DNA of 54,703 nt from an uncultured Clostridia bacterium (GCA_947625735.1 CANQPL010000017.1:1-54703), one strand, 5' to 3'; positions 27,395 through 36,513 are shown, counted from the stretch's first letter. Numbers and translations: made by a program. The notes: a model not told the origin generated them from the letters alone.

Positions 27395-27437
27395 AAAATA
27401 ACGGTACTGCAAGCACTTTTGCAGTACCGTTTTCCTA
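27395..27437. terminator. Bidirectional terminator between glyA and the cyclophilin-like gene
   Basis: ACGGTACTGCAA (27401-27412) pairs perfectly with TTGCAGTACCGT (27419-27430). TTTT follows on the plus strand and ATTTTTG on the minus strand, so it can end both convergent units. Confidence 0.9.
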
Positions 27438-28106
27438 TTCTTCTATGCTTATGCTGTTAATTACAATGCTGCTTTCCGCAGGTGACAAGGCTATTTTTTC
27501 AAGCACGTCAACACCCTCAATGACCTGACCGAAAACGGTGTAGCACCTCGAATAATCGGGAACTCCTCCATGCTCCAGAAAAGCGCTCCTCAGCTCGTAA
27601 AGCTCTCCCTCAGATGACAGATATTCCCTGTCCTCATCGGTAAATTCCACTGTGTTGATAAAGATGATGTCCCCTTTTTCTGTCATGCACAATGCGCCCT
27701 TAAAGGGCCAGAGATCGTCACTCAGCTCTGTAGGGACAGGCTCAGAAGGCTCGGGCGCATCTATGCTGAACACAGTTCCAAGCTCATAAAGTCCAACAGC
27801 AAGCCCGTCATAGCCGCCGTTTTTTGCGGTGTCCGAAAAAAGCGCAGCAGCGGCAGGAGTGATCTCATCGTATATCACGGCGGTCATATCTCCCAGATCG
27901 GTGGAGATATGCGCTTTCACCGCTCCCTCCGACGGCGCTTCAAGCTGTATAAGCTCTATGCTTTCGGGATCATCAAGGGCGGGCGGCAGGGAGTTTACAT
28001 ATTCCCTGTATATTCCTGCCACAAAAAATGCCGTAATAATGAATATCAGTATCAATACGCCGATAATAAGATGAGATTTTTTTATTTTTAATGTTACCTT
28101 ATCCAT
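27435..28106 (-). CDS. Membrane-anchored cyclophilin-like protein (peptidyl-prolyl isomerase fold)
   Basis: 223 residues. A basic start and one hydrophobic segment (about 12-33) make an uncleaved anchor; the rest is a cyclophilin-type domain outside the membrane: ISTDLGDMTAVIYDEITPAAAALF at its start and CYTVFGQVIEGVDVLEKIA near its end. The usual catalytic stretch (FHRVI...FMIQGGD) is replaced by GLAVGLYELGTVFSID, so isomerase activity is doubtful. It follows cysS by 4 bases and is probably the last gene of the cysE-cysS unit. Confidence 0.75.
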   Translation of the reverse strand: MDKVTLKIKKSHLIIGVLILIFIITAFFVAGIYREYVNSLPPALDDPESIELIQLEAPSEGAVKAHISTDLGDMTAVIYDEITPAAAALFSDTAKNGGYDGLAVGLYELGTVFSIDAPEPSEPVPTELSDDLWPFKGALCMTEKGDIIFINTVEFTDEDREYLSSEGELYELRSAFLEHGGVPDYSRCYTVFGQVIEGVDVLEKIALSPAESSIVINSISIEE

Positions 28107-28110
28107 ACGC

Positions 28111-29532
28111 TTACTTCTTTACGACCCTTGTACCCTGACGCGTCTCCTCAATGGTGTAGCCCAGCTCTGCGATCCTTGCTCTGAGAGAATCGGCAAGTGC
28201 AAAGTCCTTTGCCTTTCTTGCGGCGGCACGCTCATTTACAAGTGTCATTATTTCCTCGGGAATATCCTCAGACAGTGCAGCCTTTTCCTTTTCCAGCAGC
28301 TTACCCGCTCTGTCTGTCAGTCCGAGGCTCAGTACCTCGTCAAATTCTGCGATCAGCTTGAGTTTTTCCGATGCATTAAGCTCCGATTTAAGAACGTCCT
28401 GCATTGCGGTAATGGCAAGAGATGTGTTCAGATCATTATCCAGTGCAGCCTTAAAGCTATCCCTGTAGGTTGTCAGCGACTGTTCATTCACAGGAGCGGC
28501 TGCTTCGCTCAGCAGTGACTTTACCCTTGCGGCAAGCCTTTCATAGGCAATGGCGGCATTATCCAGATTCTCAAAGGAGAATACCAGCGATTTTCTGTAA
28601 TGTGACTGCAAACAGAAAAATCTGTAAACAAGAGGGTCATAACCTTTCTCTTTAAGAAGTGAGACAGTCAGAAACTCCCCCTTTGATTTGCTCATCTTTC
28701 CGCCCGTGGTATTAAGATGATGTACATGGAACCAGTAATTGCACCACTTATGTCCCAGATAGGCTTCACTCTGAGCGATCTCGTTGGTGTGGTGGGGAAA
28801 GGCATTGTCTATACCGCCGCAGTGGAGGTCCAGACGTTCACCCAGATGCTTCATGCTTATACAGGAGCATTCTATATGCCAGCCGGGATAGCCCACGCCC
28901 CATGGACTTTCCCATTTAAGCTCCTGATCCTCGAATTTGGACTTTGTGAACCACAGCACAAAATCCGCTTTATTGCGCTTGTTGGTATCCTCGTCCACGC
29001 CCTCTCTTACGGCTACCTCCAGATCCTCCTCGGAAAAGTCCCCGAACACATAATATTCCTTTAGCTTTGAGGTATCAAAGTAGATATTTCCGCCCGCTTC
29101 ATAGGCATATCCCTTGTCAATAAGAGCGGAAATTACACGGATAAAATCATCAATACAACCGGTAGCAGGCTCAACCACATCGGGAATTTTTATGTTAAGC
29201 TCCTTGCAGTCGGCAAAAAATGCCTTTGTGTAAAAATCGGCTATCTCCATAACGGTCTTGTGTTCACGCTTTGCTCCTTTGAGCATTTTATCGTCTCCTG
29301 TGTCTCCGTCGCTTGTAAGATGTCCTACATCTGTAATATTCATTACCCGCTTCACATCAAGACCCGTGTACCGCAGATATTTTTCCAGTACGTCCTCCAT
29401 TATATAGCTGCGCAGATTCCCGATATGTGCATAATGGTATACCGTGGGTCCGCAGGTATACATACCCACCTTTCCTGCCTCGTTGGGGATAAAGTCCTCC
29501 TTTTTATGGGTAAGAGAGTTGTAAAGCTGCAT
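28111..29532 (-). CDS. cysS: Cysteinyl-tRNA synthetase
   Basis: 473 residues, class I synthetase charging tRNA-Cys. Zinc ligands include MYTCGPTVY (Cys near 26), the HIGH variant is HIGN (in YAHIGNLRSY), GWHIECS and HHTNEIAQSE supply other zinc/adenylate residues, and the signature loop is KMSKSKGE. It lies 2 bases after cysE and 4 before the cyclophilin-like gene, under the T-box leader that starts the unit. Confidence 0.97.
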   Translation of the reverse strand: MQLYNSLTHKKEDFIPNEAGKVGMYTCGPTVYHYAHIGNLRSYIMEDVLEKYLRYTGLDVKRVMNITDVGHLTSDGDTGDDKMLKGAKREHKTVMEIADFYTKAFFADCKELNIKIPDVVEPATGCIDDFIRVISALIDKGYAYEAGGNIYFDTSKLKEYYVFGDFSEEDLEVAVREGVDEDTNKRNKADFVLWFTKSKFEDQELKWESPWGVGYPGWHIECSCISMKHLGERLDLHCGGIDNAFPHHTNEIAQSEAYLGHKWCNYWFHVHHLNTTGGKMSKSKGEFLTVSLLKEKGYDPLVYRFFCLQSHYRKSLVFSFENLDNAAIAYERLAARVKSLLSEAAAPVNEQSLTTYRDSFKAALDNDLNTSLAITAMQDVLKSELNASEKLKLIAEFDEVLSLGLTDRAGKLLEKEKAALSEDIPEEIMTLVNERAAARKAKDFALADSLRARIAELGYTIEETRQGTRVVKK

Positions 29533-29534
29533 TT

Positions 29535-30209
29535 TTATTCCTGCCTTTCATTCTTTTTAACAAAATTGTCCTCCTCTGCCTGACGTTCAAGCTTGGACAA
29601 ACGCACATCTACCTTGCAAAGCTCCTGAGCAACAGGATCGGGAATATGCACCTGATCAAGCTCAGAAAGAGGCTTGCCCTTATAACGGACGATCCTTGCA
29701 GGAACGCCTACCGCAGTACAGTTTGCGGGTATCTCCTCAAGCACCACGGCATTTGCGGCGATCTTCACATTGTCCCCCACTTTAAAGGGACCTAAGACCC
29801 TTGCTCCTGCGCCTACCATAACGTTGCTGCCAAGAGTGGGGTGACGCTTTCCCTTTTCCTTGCCCGTACCGCCGAGAGTTACGCCCTGATAGATAAGACA
29901 ATTGTCCCCTATCTCGGTGGTTTCACCTATCACCACTCCCATGCCGTGGTCGATAAACAGACCCTTGCCGATCTTAGCTCCCGGGTGTATCTCAATGCCC
30001 GTAAAATGCCTTGCAAGCTGGCTTATCACCCTTGCTGTAAGATAAAGCCGCTTTGTATAGAAATAATGGGAGATCCTGTATGCCGCCACAGCATGAAGCC
30101 CCGAATAGGTAAGCACTATCTCCATAGTGTTCTTTGCAGCGGGATCACGCTGCTTTACGGATTCAATATCCGCCTTAAAATGCTCCAGAAGAGAATGTAT
30201 ATCGCTCAT
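29535..30209 (-). CDS. cysE: Serine O-acetyltransferase
   Basis: 224 residues. It makes O-acetylserine, the carbon skeleton for cysteine. An N-terminal helical part ([20 protein letters not shown]) is followed by the left-handed beta-helix hexapeptide domain: [64 protein letters not shown]. It is the short EpsC/CysE form. ATG 30209 is chosen because ACAGGAGGAG lies 6 bases upstream; the longer frame runs back into the leader. Pairing with cysS under a cysteine T-box makes sense: both respond to uncharged tRNA-Cys. Confidence 0.95.
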   Translation of the reverse strand: MSDIHSLLEHFKADIESVKQRDPAAKNTMEIVLTYSGLHAVAAYRISHYFYTKRLYLTARVISQLARHFTGIEIHPGAKIGKGLFIDHGMGVVIGETTEIGDNCLIYQGVTLGGTGKEKGKRHPTLGSNVMVGAGARVLGPFKVGDNVKIAANAVVLEEIPANCTAVGVPARIVRYKGKPLSELDQVHIPDPVAQELCKVDVRLSKLERQAEEDNFVKKNERQE

Positions 30210-30245
30210 AAGCTCCTCCTGTCTATGTTTCCCGGCATATGTAAA

Positions 30246-30513
30246 AAACACAGAAAGCCGCCGCCCTCTTATATTTGAAGGCGGCGGCAGTGCCGGCGCT
30301 GTTCCACTTCAATTCGGTCCGCACATGGCAGACCCTCGTGATGTCATATAACGGTGACTACCGCAGCGGGATACGCACGGAGTTTATCCGCATTTCCCCC
30401 GTCGGGCTGACGAACGCACTTCACGGAAAACATATCTGCGGCGCTCTCACCTGCCGCCGCTCTCTGTCAGATATGCGCACTTCCGCTACTCTGAACGCTA
30501 TGCCTTTATTATA
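30246..30513 (-). promoter_or_regulatory. T-box riboswitch (probably Cys) and promoter -10 for cysE-cysS
   Basis: On the minus strand a -10 TATAAT (30508-30513, weak -35) starts a ~260-nt leader. Stem I hallmarks are present: a loop-E-like AGAGTA, CAGAGAGCGGCG and AGGTGAGAG, enclosed by CATATCTG/CAGATATG. A GAAGTGC segment gives a plausible UGC (Cys) specifier. The T-box sequence is AAGTGGAACAGCGC (30309-30296), close to the consensus GGGTGGNACCGCG. A terminator GCCGCCGCC/GGCGGCGGC (30288-30280 with 30265-30257) with T-rich tail follows. Uncharged tRNA-Cys should block termination. The specifier assignment is inferred from spacing and from the downstream genes. Confidence 0.82.
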
Positions 30514-30626
30514 TTCCTGATCTCTCTGAAAAACCGGCACCGCTTAGAAAATCTGCGGTGAAAGAGATCTTTAAAGCTCCTGTTTATTGTATTCCCTGTC
30601 ACGCTGCATTGCTACAGCGGATATTA

Positions 30627-31361
30627 TCACTGCGACTTGGGAGGTGTGATGGTTATGCTTTCAATAAAGCTGTCAAACTCGGGAGCGGCAGCTTCCGCAG
30701 TTTCCTTGGGTGCTTCACAGATGATGTAGAAAACGTCCTCATCGGAATAAAAGTAGTATACCCTGTCCACATATTCCCCGTAAACTTCTTTTTCATCTGT
30801 GATTATAGGATTTCCGTCCTCGTTTGTCACCTGACTGCCCTGTGCATCGGTTTCATAAAGGAAGATATAGGAGGTAATGGTATAGTCATAGCGGATAGCA
30901 TCAAAGCCCGCCACAGTGGTATTCATAGGCTCTGAAAAATCGGTGTCGGACTGGTACATCATATTGTTTCCTTTTATCATGGCACAGCCTTGATCGGCAA
31001 ACACTGCAAGATCCTGAAACTCCTCCTTGTAATTCTGAGCTTTTACCATAATGGCACCGTTTTCCGAGGCATATTGTTTGCCCTCTGCATTGTCGATTAT
31101 CACCTGATATCCCTCGGGGAGCTCGGCATGAAACTTGAAGATCGCAAGATCCTCTTCATTTTCAACTGCCCTGCCCGTATATATGGATATAGTTTCCTCG
31201 GTCTCCTCCGCGTCATCAGGAACAGCGGTAACAGACTCGGATTCTGAAACGGTATCAGATGTCTCTACGGTATCATTTTCATTTCCGTTATTGCACCCTG
31301 TCATTGCCGCAAGACAAGAAACTGCCGCAAGAAACGACAGTATTTTTGCTGCGCTTCGCAT
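30627..31361 (-). CDS. Predicted lipoprotein of unknown function
   Basis: 244 residues. The signal peptide MRSAAKILSFLAAVSCL ends in lipobox LAAMTGC (Cys near 24), then an acidic Glu/Thr/Ser linker and a ~170-residue globular domain with a pattern like PsbP/LpqN-type small lipoproteins (LPEGYQVIIDNAEGK; EFDSFIESITI at the end). The family is not certain. The start has AAAGGAAG 7 bases upstream; the longer open frame is discarded because it has no signal sequence. The gene ends about 114 bases before the T-box promoter. Confidence 0.7.
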   Translation of the reverse strand: MRSAAKILSFLAAVSCLAAMTGCNNGNENDTVETSDTVSESESVTAVPDDAEETEETISIYTGRAVENEEDLAIFKFHAELPEGYQVIIDNAEGKQYASENGAIMVKAQNYKEEFQDLAVFADQGCAMIKGNNMMYQSDTDFSEPMNTTVAGFDAIRYDYTITSYIFLYETDAQGSQVTNEDGNPIITDEKEVYGEYVDRVYYFYSDEDVFYIICEAPKETAEAAAPEFDSFIESITITPPKSQ

Positions 31362-31428
31362 AATATCTTCCTTTCTTTTATCAGACTTCCCCGCAGATTT
31401 ACGGACATTTCTCCGTTTCCCGCAAGGT

Positions 31429-32487
31429 CTATTTATAGTGGTCAATGAGACTGAAACGGGACAGCATAACACTTTCATCGGAATATCTGGAGGCATATCC
31501 GATCTCGGCAATAGGCGCTCTTACGCCGTCAACAGACGGAGTCTCCGAACAGCCGATATCCGCAGTAATGCTTCTGTGTCTTGTATCCTCCGAAACTGAA
31601 AAACGTATATCAAATCCTTCTTCTACGCTCGATATAAGATCCCCCACAAAGTTATCGTTTGACGGCCTGTTCACGGCATGAGAATCATACTTGTTGGCAA
31701 CGCTGCGGTCAAAGAAGCAGTCTAAGGTAAGCAGCATTCTGTCCTTTTCGCCTCTGGTAAGAGACAGACACACCTTGTTTGCAAGATACTCGCTTTTTTC
31801 GATCGCCTGCGAAAGAAAGATAAGCAGAACTATCTTCAAAGCCTCGGTATTTATACGGGAATAAAGCCCTGCAGTTATGTTCCCGTCAATACGCACCTCC
31901 GTGGGGTACTCGGTAAACGCCGCTTTAAGATCTGCTGCAAGCTTGCGTACAAAGGCTGAAACGCTTACGGGAGGATAACTTTTTCCCCTTTCCGCTAAGA
32001 GCATATCCTCTGTTTCATAGACCCTGCACTCAGAGATCATAGTGCGTATGGAATTTTCTATAATACTAAGTCTCGAGGTAAGAAACTCCCTGTCCTTATT
32101 CTCGAAAAGAAGATCCTCATCATAATAAAGATCGTCTGCCGCAGCAGAGATCTCAGCAGAGCCGTGTCTTATGGCTGCGCAAAGCACCTGTATTCCCGTA
32201 AAGCTCTTTTCCCGTACAGGAGCAAAAATCGCTGTACTTATCGTTTTATCAGGGAATGGAGATACATACACGGTATACTGACCTGTTCCCAGCCTTACTC
32301 GCTGCGAATAGGGCTTTCCCTCATGACGCAGACCCTTTGGAAGCTCACCGCTCATCTCATGAAAAGATGAATTGGCACATATCAGTTCACCTGCCGCATT
32401 TACCGCTGCCGCAGGAAGAGTAAGAATTTCAAGAAAATCTCTCAGAGCATCTGTCTTTAAATCTGTTTCTGGAAAAGACACCGCCAT
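31429..32487 (-). CDS. Degenerate PAS/histidine-kinase-like sensor protein
   Basis: 352 residues, soluble. About 20-90 looks like a PAS fold (LPAAAVNAAGELICANSSF). About 100-160 is helical with an H in IRHGSAEIS, like a dimerisation/phosphoacceptor helix, and a C-terminal region resembles a worn ATPase domain (INTEALKIVLLIFLSQAIEKSEYLA in the N-box position, without the conserved Asn pair and glycine boxes). Probably a non-catalytic sensor or phosphatase-like partner; no response regulator is adjacent. ATG 32487 (seven bases after GGGGGG) is preferred, but two other ATGs just upstream are possible. Confidence 0.5.
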   Translation of the reverse strand: MAVSFPETDLKTDALRDFLEILTLPAAAVNAAGELICANSSFHEMSGELPKGLRHEGKPYSQRVRLGTGQYTVYVSPFPDKTISTAIFAPVREKSFTGIQVLCAAIRHGSAEISAAADDLYYDEDLLFENKDREFLTSRLSIIENSIRTMISECRVYETEDMLLAERGKSYPPVSVSAFVRKLAADLKAAFTEYPTEVRIDGNITAGLYSRINTEALKIVLLIFLSQAIEKSEYLANKVCLSLTRGEKDRMLLTLDCFFDRSVANKYDSHAVNRPSNDNFVGDLISSVEEGFDIRFSVSEDTRHRSITADIGCSETPSVDGVRAPIAEIGYASRYSDESVMLSRFSLIDHYK

Positions 32488-32704
32488 ATTCATACCCCCC
32501 ATTCTTACACATACATATAGTATAGCACACTTTATTTTATAAAATCAATAAGGAGTCGGGATTTTTTATTATTTTTTTGTAAAAATATATGAAGTTAAAT
32601 GTTAATTTTTTATATTTTTTCTCCTTTTAGTCAACTATAATGTGTTCCTTATACAAGCAAAGGCATATTTTTTTGTTATAATAGTAAAATTTTTTTAAAA
32701 ACAC

Positions 32705-32809
32705 TTGCCAAATTTGGAAAAATAGTATATTATTATATTATAGGGTCAGGACAAAGGGCATTCTGCTGTCCTGCCGTTTTCCGTGCGTAAATTTCAGGGC
32801 GCACGGGAA
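32705..32809 (+). promoter_or_regulatory. gapA promoter and structured leader
   Basis: TTGCCA (32705-32710), 17-base spacer, TATTAT (32728-32733). The ~100-nt leader has two hairpins: CAGGAC/GTCCTG (32747-32752 with 32768-32773) and CCGTGCG/CGCACGG (32781-32787 with 32800-32806). Neither has a U-run. The preceding 32503-32700 is AT-rich and empty. Confidence 0.65.
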
Positions 32810-32843
32810 GAAAGACAAATTATTCTTTAGGAGGAATATTATC

Positions 32844-33881
32844 ATGTCAGTAAAAGTTGCAATCAACGGATTCGGCCGCATCGGACGTCTTGCATTCAGA
32901 CAGATGTTCGGCGCAGAGGGCTACGATGTAGTAGCTATCAACGACCTTACTAAGCCTTCCATGCTCGCTCACCTTCTCAAGTACGATACCGCTCAGGGCG
33001 GCTACTGCGGCAAGATCGGCGAGAATCTCCACACTGTTACCGCAGATGACGAGGCAGGTACAATCACTGTTGACGGCAAGACCCTCAAGATCTACGCTAT
33101 GGCTAAGGCTGCTGAGCTGCCTTGGGGCGAGATCGGCGTTGACGTAGTACTCGAGTGCACAGGTTTCTACTGCTCTAAGGACAAGGCACAGGCTCACATT
33201 GATGCAGGCGCTAAGAAGGTAGTTATCTCCGCTCCCGCAGGCAACGATCTTCCCACAATCGTTTACAACGTAAACCACACCACACTCAAGCCCGAGGATA
33301 CCATTATTTCTGCAGCATCCTGCACCACAAACTGCCTTGCTCCCATGGCTAAGGCTCTCAACGACTACGCTCCTATCGCTTCCGGTATCATGAGCACGAT
33401 CCATGCATACACAGGCGATCAGATGATCCTTGACGGTCCTCACAGAAAGGGCGACCTGAGAAGAGCAAGAGCAGGCGCTGCAAACATCGTTCCTAACTCC
33501 ACAGGCGCTGCAAAGGCTATCGGTCTTGTTATCCCCGAGCTCAACGGCAAGCTCATCGGCTCCGCTCAGAGAGTTCCTACACCCACAGGCTCTACCACAA
33601 TCCTGACCGCTGTTGTCAAGAAGGCTGACATTACAAAGGAGGGCATCAACGCTGCTATGAAGGCTGCTGCTACAGAGTCCTTCGGCTACAACGAAGAGCC
33701 TATCGTTTCCTCCGATATCATCGGCATGAAGTACGGTTCTCTCTTTGACGCTACTCAGACTATGGTCTCCAAGATAAGCGATGAGTGCTATCAGGTACAG
33801 GTAGTTTCCTGGTACGACAATGAGAACTCCTACACCTCTCAGATGGTAAGAACTATCAAGTATTTCGCAGAGCTTAAGTGA
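32844..33881 (+). CDS. gapA: Glyceraldehyde-3-phosphate dehydrogenase
   Basis: 345 residues. It oxidises and phosphorylates glyceraldehyde 3-phosphate with NAD in glycolysis. Seen: NAD-binding [15 protein letters not shown], catalytic [12 protein letters not shown] (Cys near 160), [14 protein letters not shown], and [17 protein letters not shown] at the C-terminus. Codon use is clearly more biased than in the neighbours (AAG, CTC, TAC, AAC preferred), as expected for a highly expressed gene. A strong AGGAGGA ribosome site precedes ATG. Monocistronic, with its own terminator. Confidence 0.97.
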   Translation: MSVKVAINGFGRIGRLAFRQMFGAEGYDVVAINDLTKPSMLAHLLKYDTAQGGYCGKIGENLHTVTADDEAGTITVDGKTLKIYAMAKAAELPWGEIGVDVVLECTGFYCSKDKAQAHIDAGAKKVVISAPAGNDLPTIVYNVNHTTLKPEDTIISAASCTTNCLAPMAKALNDYAPIASGIMSTIHAYTGDQMILDGPHRKGDLRRARAGAANIVPNSTGAAKAIGLVIPELNGKLIGSAQRVPTPTGSTTILTAVVKKADITKEGINAAMKAAATESFGYNEEPIVSSDIIGMKYGSLFDATQTMVSKISDECYQVQVVSWYDNENSYTSQMVRTIKYFAELK

Positions 33882-33910
33882 TCATACACTTGACCCTTTT
33901 ATTCTTAGGA

Positions 33911-33943
33911 GCCTGTCGGTTTTTTGAGCCGGCAGGCTTTTTT
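33911..33943 (+). terminator. gapA terminator
   Basis: GCCTGTCGG (33911-33919) pairs with CCGGCAGGC (33929-33937; one G-U), followed by TTTTTT. Confidence 0.9.
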
Positions 33944-34058
33944 GGATATGCGGATTCCGAACCGATTTTATTAAAACATTAAACAATACAAAGATAAATC
34001 AAAAAACTGTGTATTGCATGACGTTTGCGTTTTTCTGCGAGAACAAGCTCCTACACAC

Positions 34059-34133
34059 TTGACAAATTCCTCCCATAGTGCTACAATATAATTCAGGGAA
34101 TACCGCAAAAACCTGATTTTTTAACGGTATCCC
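34059..34133 (+). promoter_or_regulatory. Promoter and leader hairpin for the U32-like gene
   Basis: TTGACA (34059-34064), 17-base spacer, TACAAT (34082-34087). The leader hairpin GGGAATACCG/CGGTATCCC (34096-34105 with 34125-34133, one bulge) begins at about the transcription start. Confidence 0.7.
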
Positions 34134-34216
34134 CAACGCTTGATCTGCAAAGCATGATTTTACCGATAACGGCAGAATCCCTCGTCCATAGAACACCAAA
34201 TCAAAGGAGCAAAAAA

Positions 34217-35143
34217 ATGACCGCTAAATTTCATCTTCCCGATATGTGGGCTCACGGTATGCTGAATCTTACGCTTATAGACATGATAAAGGAGGAACCC
34301 GATTATTTCAGGGATAATATCTCAATTGCATCGGTATACGGCTGTTTCCCGCCTGCAATCTGGAACGGCGGACGTAATATAAACGGCTTTGCCAACGAAA
34401 ATATTATCGTCAAGGTTCTGGGGGAATTTAATTCAAGAGGTATCCCCTGCCGCTTTACCTTTACAAATCCGCTGCTTACCGAGGAGCATATGTCCGACCG
34501 CTTCTGCAACCGCCTTTGTGAGCTTGCCGATAACGGTCTTAATGAGGCAATTGTAAACACTCAGGTCATGGAGGATCATATGCGCAAAAATTATCCCCGC
34601 TATAAGCTGACCTCCTCCACCTGTAAGCAGATAAGGGATCTTGACACCCTTATAGCAGAGCTTGAAAAGGACTACAGCCTTGTTGTTCTCGACTATAACT
34701 GGAACAATAATTTCACCGAGCTTGACCGTATCCCCGAAAAATACCGCAGCAGGATCGAGGTGCTTATCAACCCCTACTGCTTCCCCAATTGTCAGAGAAG
34801 AGGAGATCATTACAGATTTTTGGGCGATCAGCAGCTCAGACGTGCCGCCATGAGCGAATTTTCCGCCGCAAACAATATGAAAAACCTGAATATAAAGACC
34901 GAGGAGAATTTTGGCTGCGCTGCTATCAGCAATACCTTCCTTGATACCATTGGTTACTCTACTCATATTACCCCCGAAACAGTTTTCGGAAAATATATGG
35001 ATATGGGATTTGAGCATTTCAAGATCGAAGGCAGGACAATGCACCCGTTCAATGTTATTGAAAGCTATGTCTACTACCTTGCAAAGCCCGAATATAAGGA
35101 TCTTGTGCGGCTGAAACTGGGTATGAGAGTATATAAAATGTAA
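34217..35143 (+). CDS. U32-like TIM-barrel protein, function unknown
   Basis: 308 residues, soluble. The segment EVLINPYCFPNCQRRGDHYRF resembles the Cys-containing motif of peptidase U32/UbiU-V-type proteins (xNxxCxxNC), and EHFKIEGRTMHPFNVIESY also fits the family's last strand, so an iron-sulfur or U32-like barrel is plausible. The assignment rests on these short motifs only. ATG 34217 follows AAAGGAG by 7 bases; upstream in-frame starts lack a ribosome site. First gene of a plus-strand run to 38830. Confidence 0.5.
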   Translation: MTAKFHLPDMWAHGMLNLTLIDMIKEEPDYFRDNISIASVYGCFPPAIWNGGRNINGFANENIIVKVLGEFNSRGIPCRFTFTNPLLTEEHMSDRFCNRLCELADNGLNEAIVNTQVMEDHMRKNYPRYKLTSSTCKQIRDLDTLIAELEKDYSLVVLDYNWNNNFTELDRIPEKYRSRIEVLINPYCFPNCQRRGDHYRFLGDQQLRRAAMSEFSAANNMKNLNIKTEENFGCAAISNTFLDTIGYSTHITPETVFGKYMDMGFEHFKIEGRTMHPFNVIESYVYYLAKPEYKDLVRLKLGMRVYKM

Positions 35144-35158
35144 TAAGGAGCTTGAATA

Positions 35159-35557
35159 ATGGCTGATGTTAAAAGGATAGCCGTCCTCTGCGGCTGCGGT
35201 GTTATGTTTGCGGCTGCTGCGGTCATTGCGGCGGCTAATGCTCCCAAGTCTGCGGAGGGGCAAAAGGACTTTACAGTTGAGGTCTTTTCCGAAAGGGACG
35301 GCATTGACAGGACGGCTGACTATACCTCCGATCTGGACTATTTCGGACAATGGTGCCGTGAACAGGACTTTATCGCCTATGAGGACGGCAGTTACGGGAT
35401 CTATATCACCGCAGTAGACGGCTGTGCTGAAAATACCGATGAGCAATACTGGTGGTGTATAACAGTAAACGGTGAAAGTGCTCTGACAGGCGTTGATGAG
35501 ATACCCCTTACAGATGGCGATATCTACCGTCTGGAGCTTAAACACGGCTGGGAATGA
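35159..35557 (+). CDS. Exported DUF4430 (transcobalamin-like) protein
   Basis: 132 residues. A signal/anchor segment (VLCGCGVMFAAAAVIAAANA, about 9-28) precedes a DUF4430-type domain ending WWCITVNGESALTGVDEIPL and GDIYRLELKHGW. DUF4430 domains resemble the C-terminal domain of transcobalamin and often accompany ECF transporters. The TGA overlaps the ATG of the next gene (ATGA), so the two should be made together: an outside binding domain with a membrane S-component. Confidence 0.8.
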   Translation: MADVKRIAVLCGCGVMFAAAAVIAAANAPKSAEGQKDFTVEVFSERDGIDRTADYTSDLDYFGQWCREQDFIAYEDGSYGIYITAVDGCAENTDEQYWWCITVNGESALTGVDEIPLTDGDIYRLELKHGWE

Positions 35558-36069
35558 ACGGAAAAAAACGGCTTTCCGCCGCCGTCATAGCCCGCTGCGG
35601 CATTATGGGAGGTTTGCTTTTCGGCTCTCAGTTAGCCCTTGCCCCCTTTGCCAACTTCGAGACGGTCACACCGCTTCTTATCATATTCACCATCGTTTAC
35701 GGCAAGGAGGCATTTTTTGCGGCGGCGGTCTTTGACCTGTGCGAGCTTGCGTATTGGGGATTCGGACTCTGGTGGATATCCTATCTTTATGTCTGGAGTC
35801 TGCTGATTCTGTTTACATTGGCGGCAAAAAAGCTGCTCAGAAATGATCCTCTGCTGTGGGCGGCATTTGCGGCGGTGTTCGGACTGAGCTTCGGCGGGCT
35901 GTTTGCTGCTGTGTATATCCCCGTATCGCCTGCATATGCCTATTCCTATTGGCTTGCGGGACTGAGTTTTGATATTACCCACGGCATATTTAATTTTCTT
36001 CTGACACTGGCACTCTACAAGCCTGTGACCCTTGCTCTTAAAAAGGTGAGGGAGTTTCACGGGCAATAA
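35554..36069 (+). CDS. ECF transporter S-component-like membrane protein
   Basis: 171 residues, about six membrane segments. The segment FANFETVTPLLIIFTIVYGKEAFF is a hallmark of one ECF S-component group, which captures a vitamin and works with shared EcfA/A'/T. The coupled DUF4430 gene suggests a corrinoid or related ligand, but the substrate is inference. No ECF ATPase or T-component gene is in the window. Confidence 0.75.
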   Translation: MNGKKRLSAAVIARCGIMGGLLFGSQLALAPFANFETVTPLLIIFTIVYGKEAFFAAAVFDLCELAYWGFGLWWISYLYVWSLLILFTLAAKKLLRNDPLLWAAFAAVFGLSFGGLFAAVYIPVSPAYAYSYWLAGLSFDITHGIFNFLLTLALYKPVTLALKKVREFHGQ

Positions 36070-36090
36070 ATCATTAAAGGAGAGATCTGC

Positions 36091-36513
36091 ATGAAAGTTG
36101 ATTTTGATTACATCTGGACCGATAAAAAAAGGACTGTTTTCGGACTTCCCATTTCTTTTACAAGATACTTCCTTACAGAAAAAAAGTTTATTACAAGAAA
36201 GGGATTTTTTAATATTGTTGAGGACGAATTTGACCTTTACAGAGTAACCGACAAAAAACTCTTTCTTCCTTTCGGACAGCGTATTTTCGGCTGCGGCACG
36301 GTCATTATAAATGTAAAGGACGTGGATACTCCTCAGAAAGAGGTAAAATCAATAAAAGCCCCCCGTGAGATGATAAAGCTCCTTGACGAACAGGTGGAAA
36401 AAATGCGTGATGCCTACAATATCCGCGGTCGGGATATGTACTCAGGTCCCCGTCCTCATTTTAACGATCATTATTATGATGATCAGGATAATGACGAGGA
36501 CGACAATGCTTGA
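36091..36513 (+). CDS. Bacterial PH-domain-like protein
   Basis: 140 residues, soluble. About 1-100 reads as a beta-rich bacterial PH (DUF304-like) domain: TVFGLPISFTRYFLTEKKFI, then FNIVEDEFDLYRVTDKKLFL, then GCGTVIINVKD. A C-terminal helix and a very acidic Asp-rich tail (HYYDDQDNDEDDNA) follow. A probable scaffold; function unknown. Its end overlaps the FkbM gene by 8 bases. Confidence 0.6.
   Translation: MKVDFDYIWTDKKRTVFGLPISFTRYFLTEKKFITRKGFFNIVEDEFDLYRVTDKKLFLPFGQRIFGCGTVIINVKDVDTPQKEVKSIKAPREMIKLLDEQVEKMRDAYNIRGRDMYSGPRPHFNDHYYDDQDNDEDDNA

Noticed and set aside
30275-30520. Open frame on the plus strand (81 codons)
   Set aside because: It is the reverse of a T-box leader, lacks a ribosome site, and its codons follow RNA helix constraints.
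34433-35545. 370-codon minus-strand open frame opposite the U32-like and DUF4430 genes
   Set aside because: The plus-strand genes have ribosome sites, a promoter and family motifs; this frame has none of these and spans two of them.
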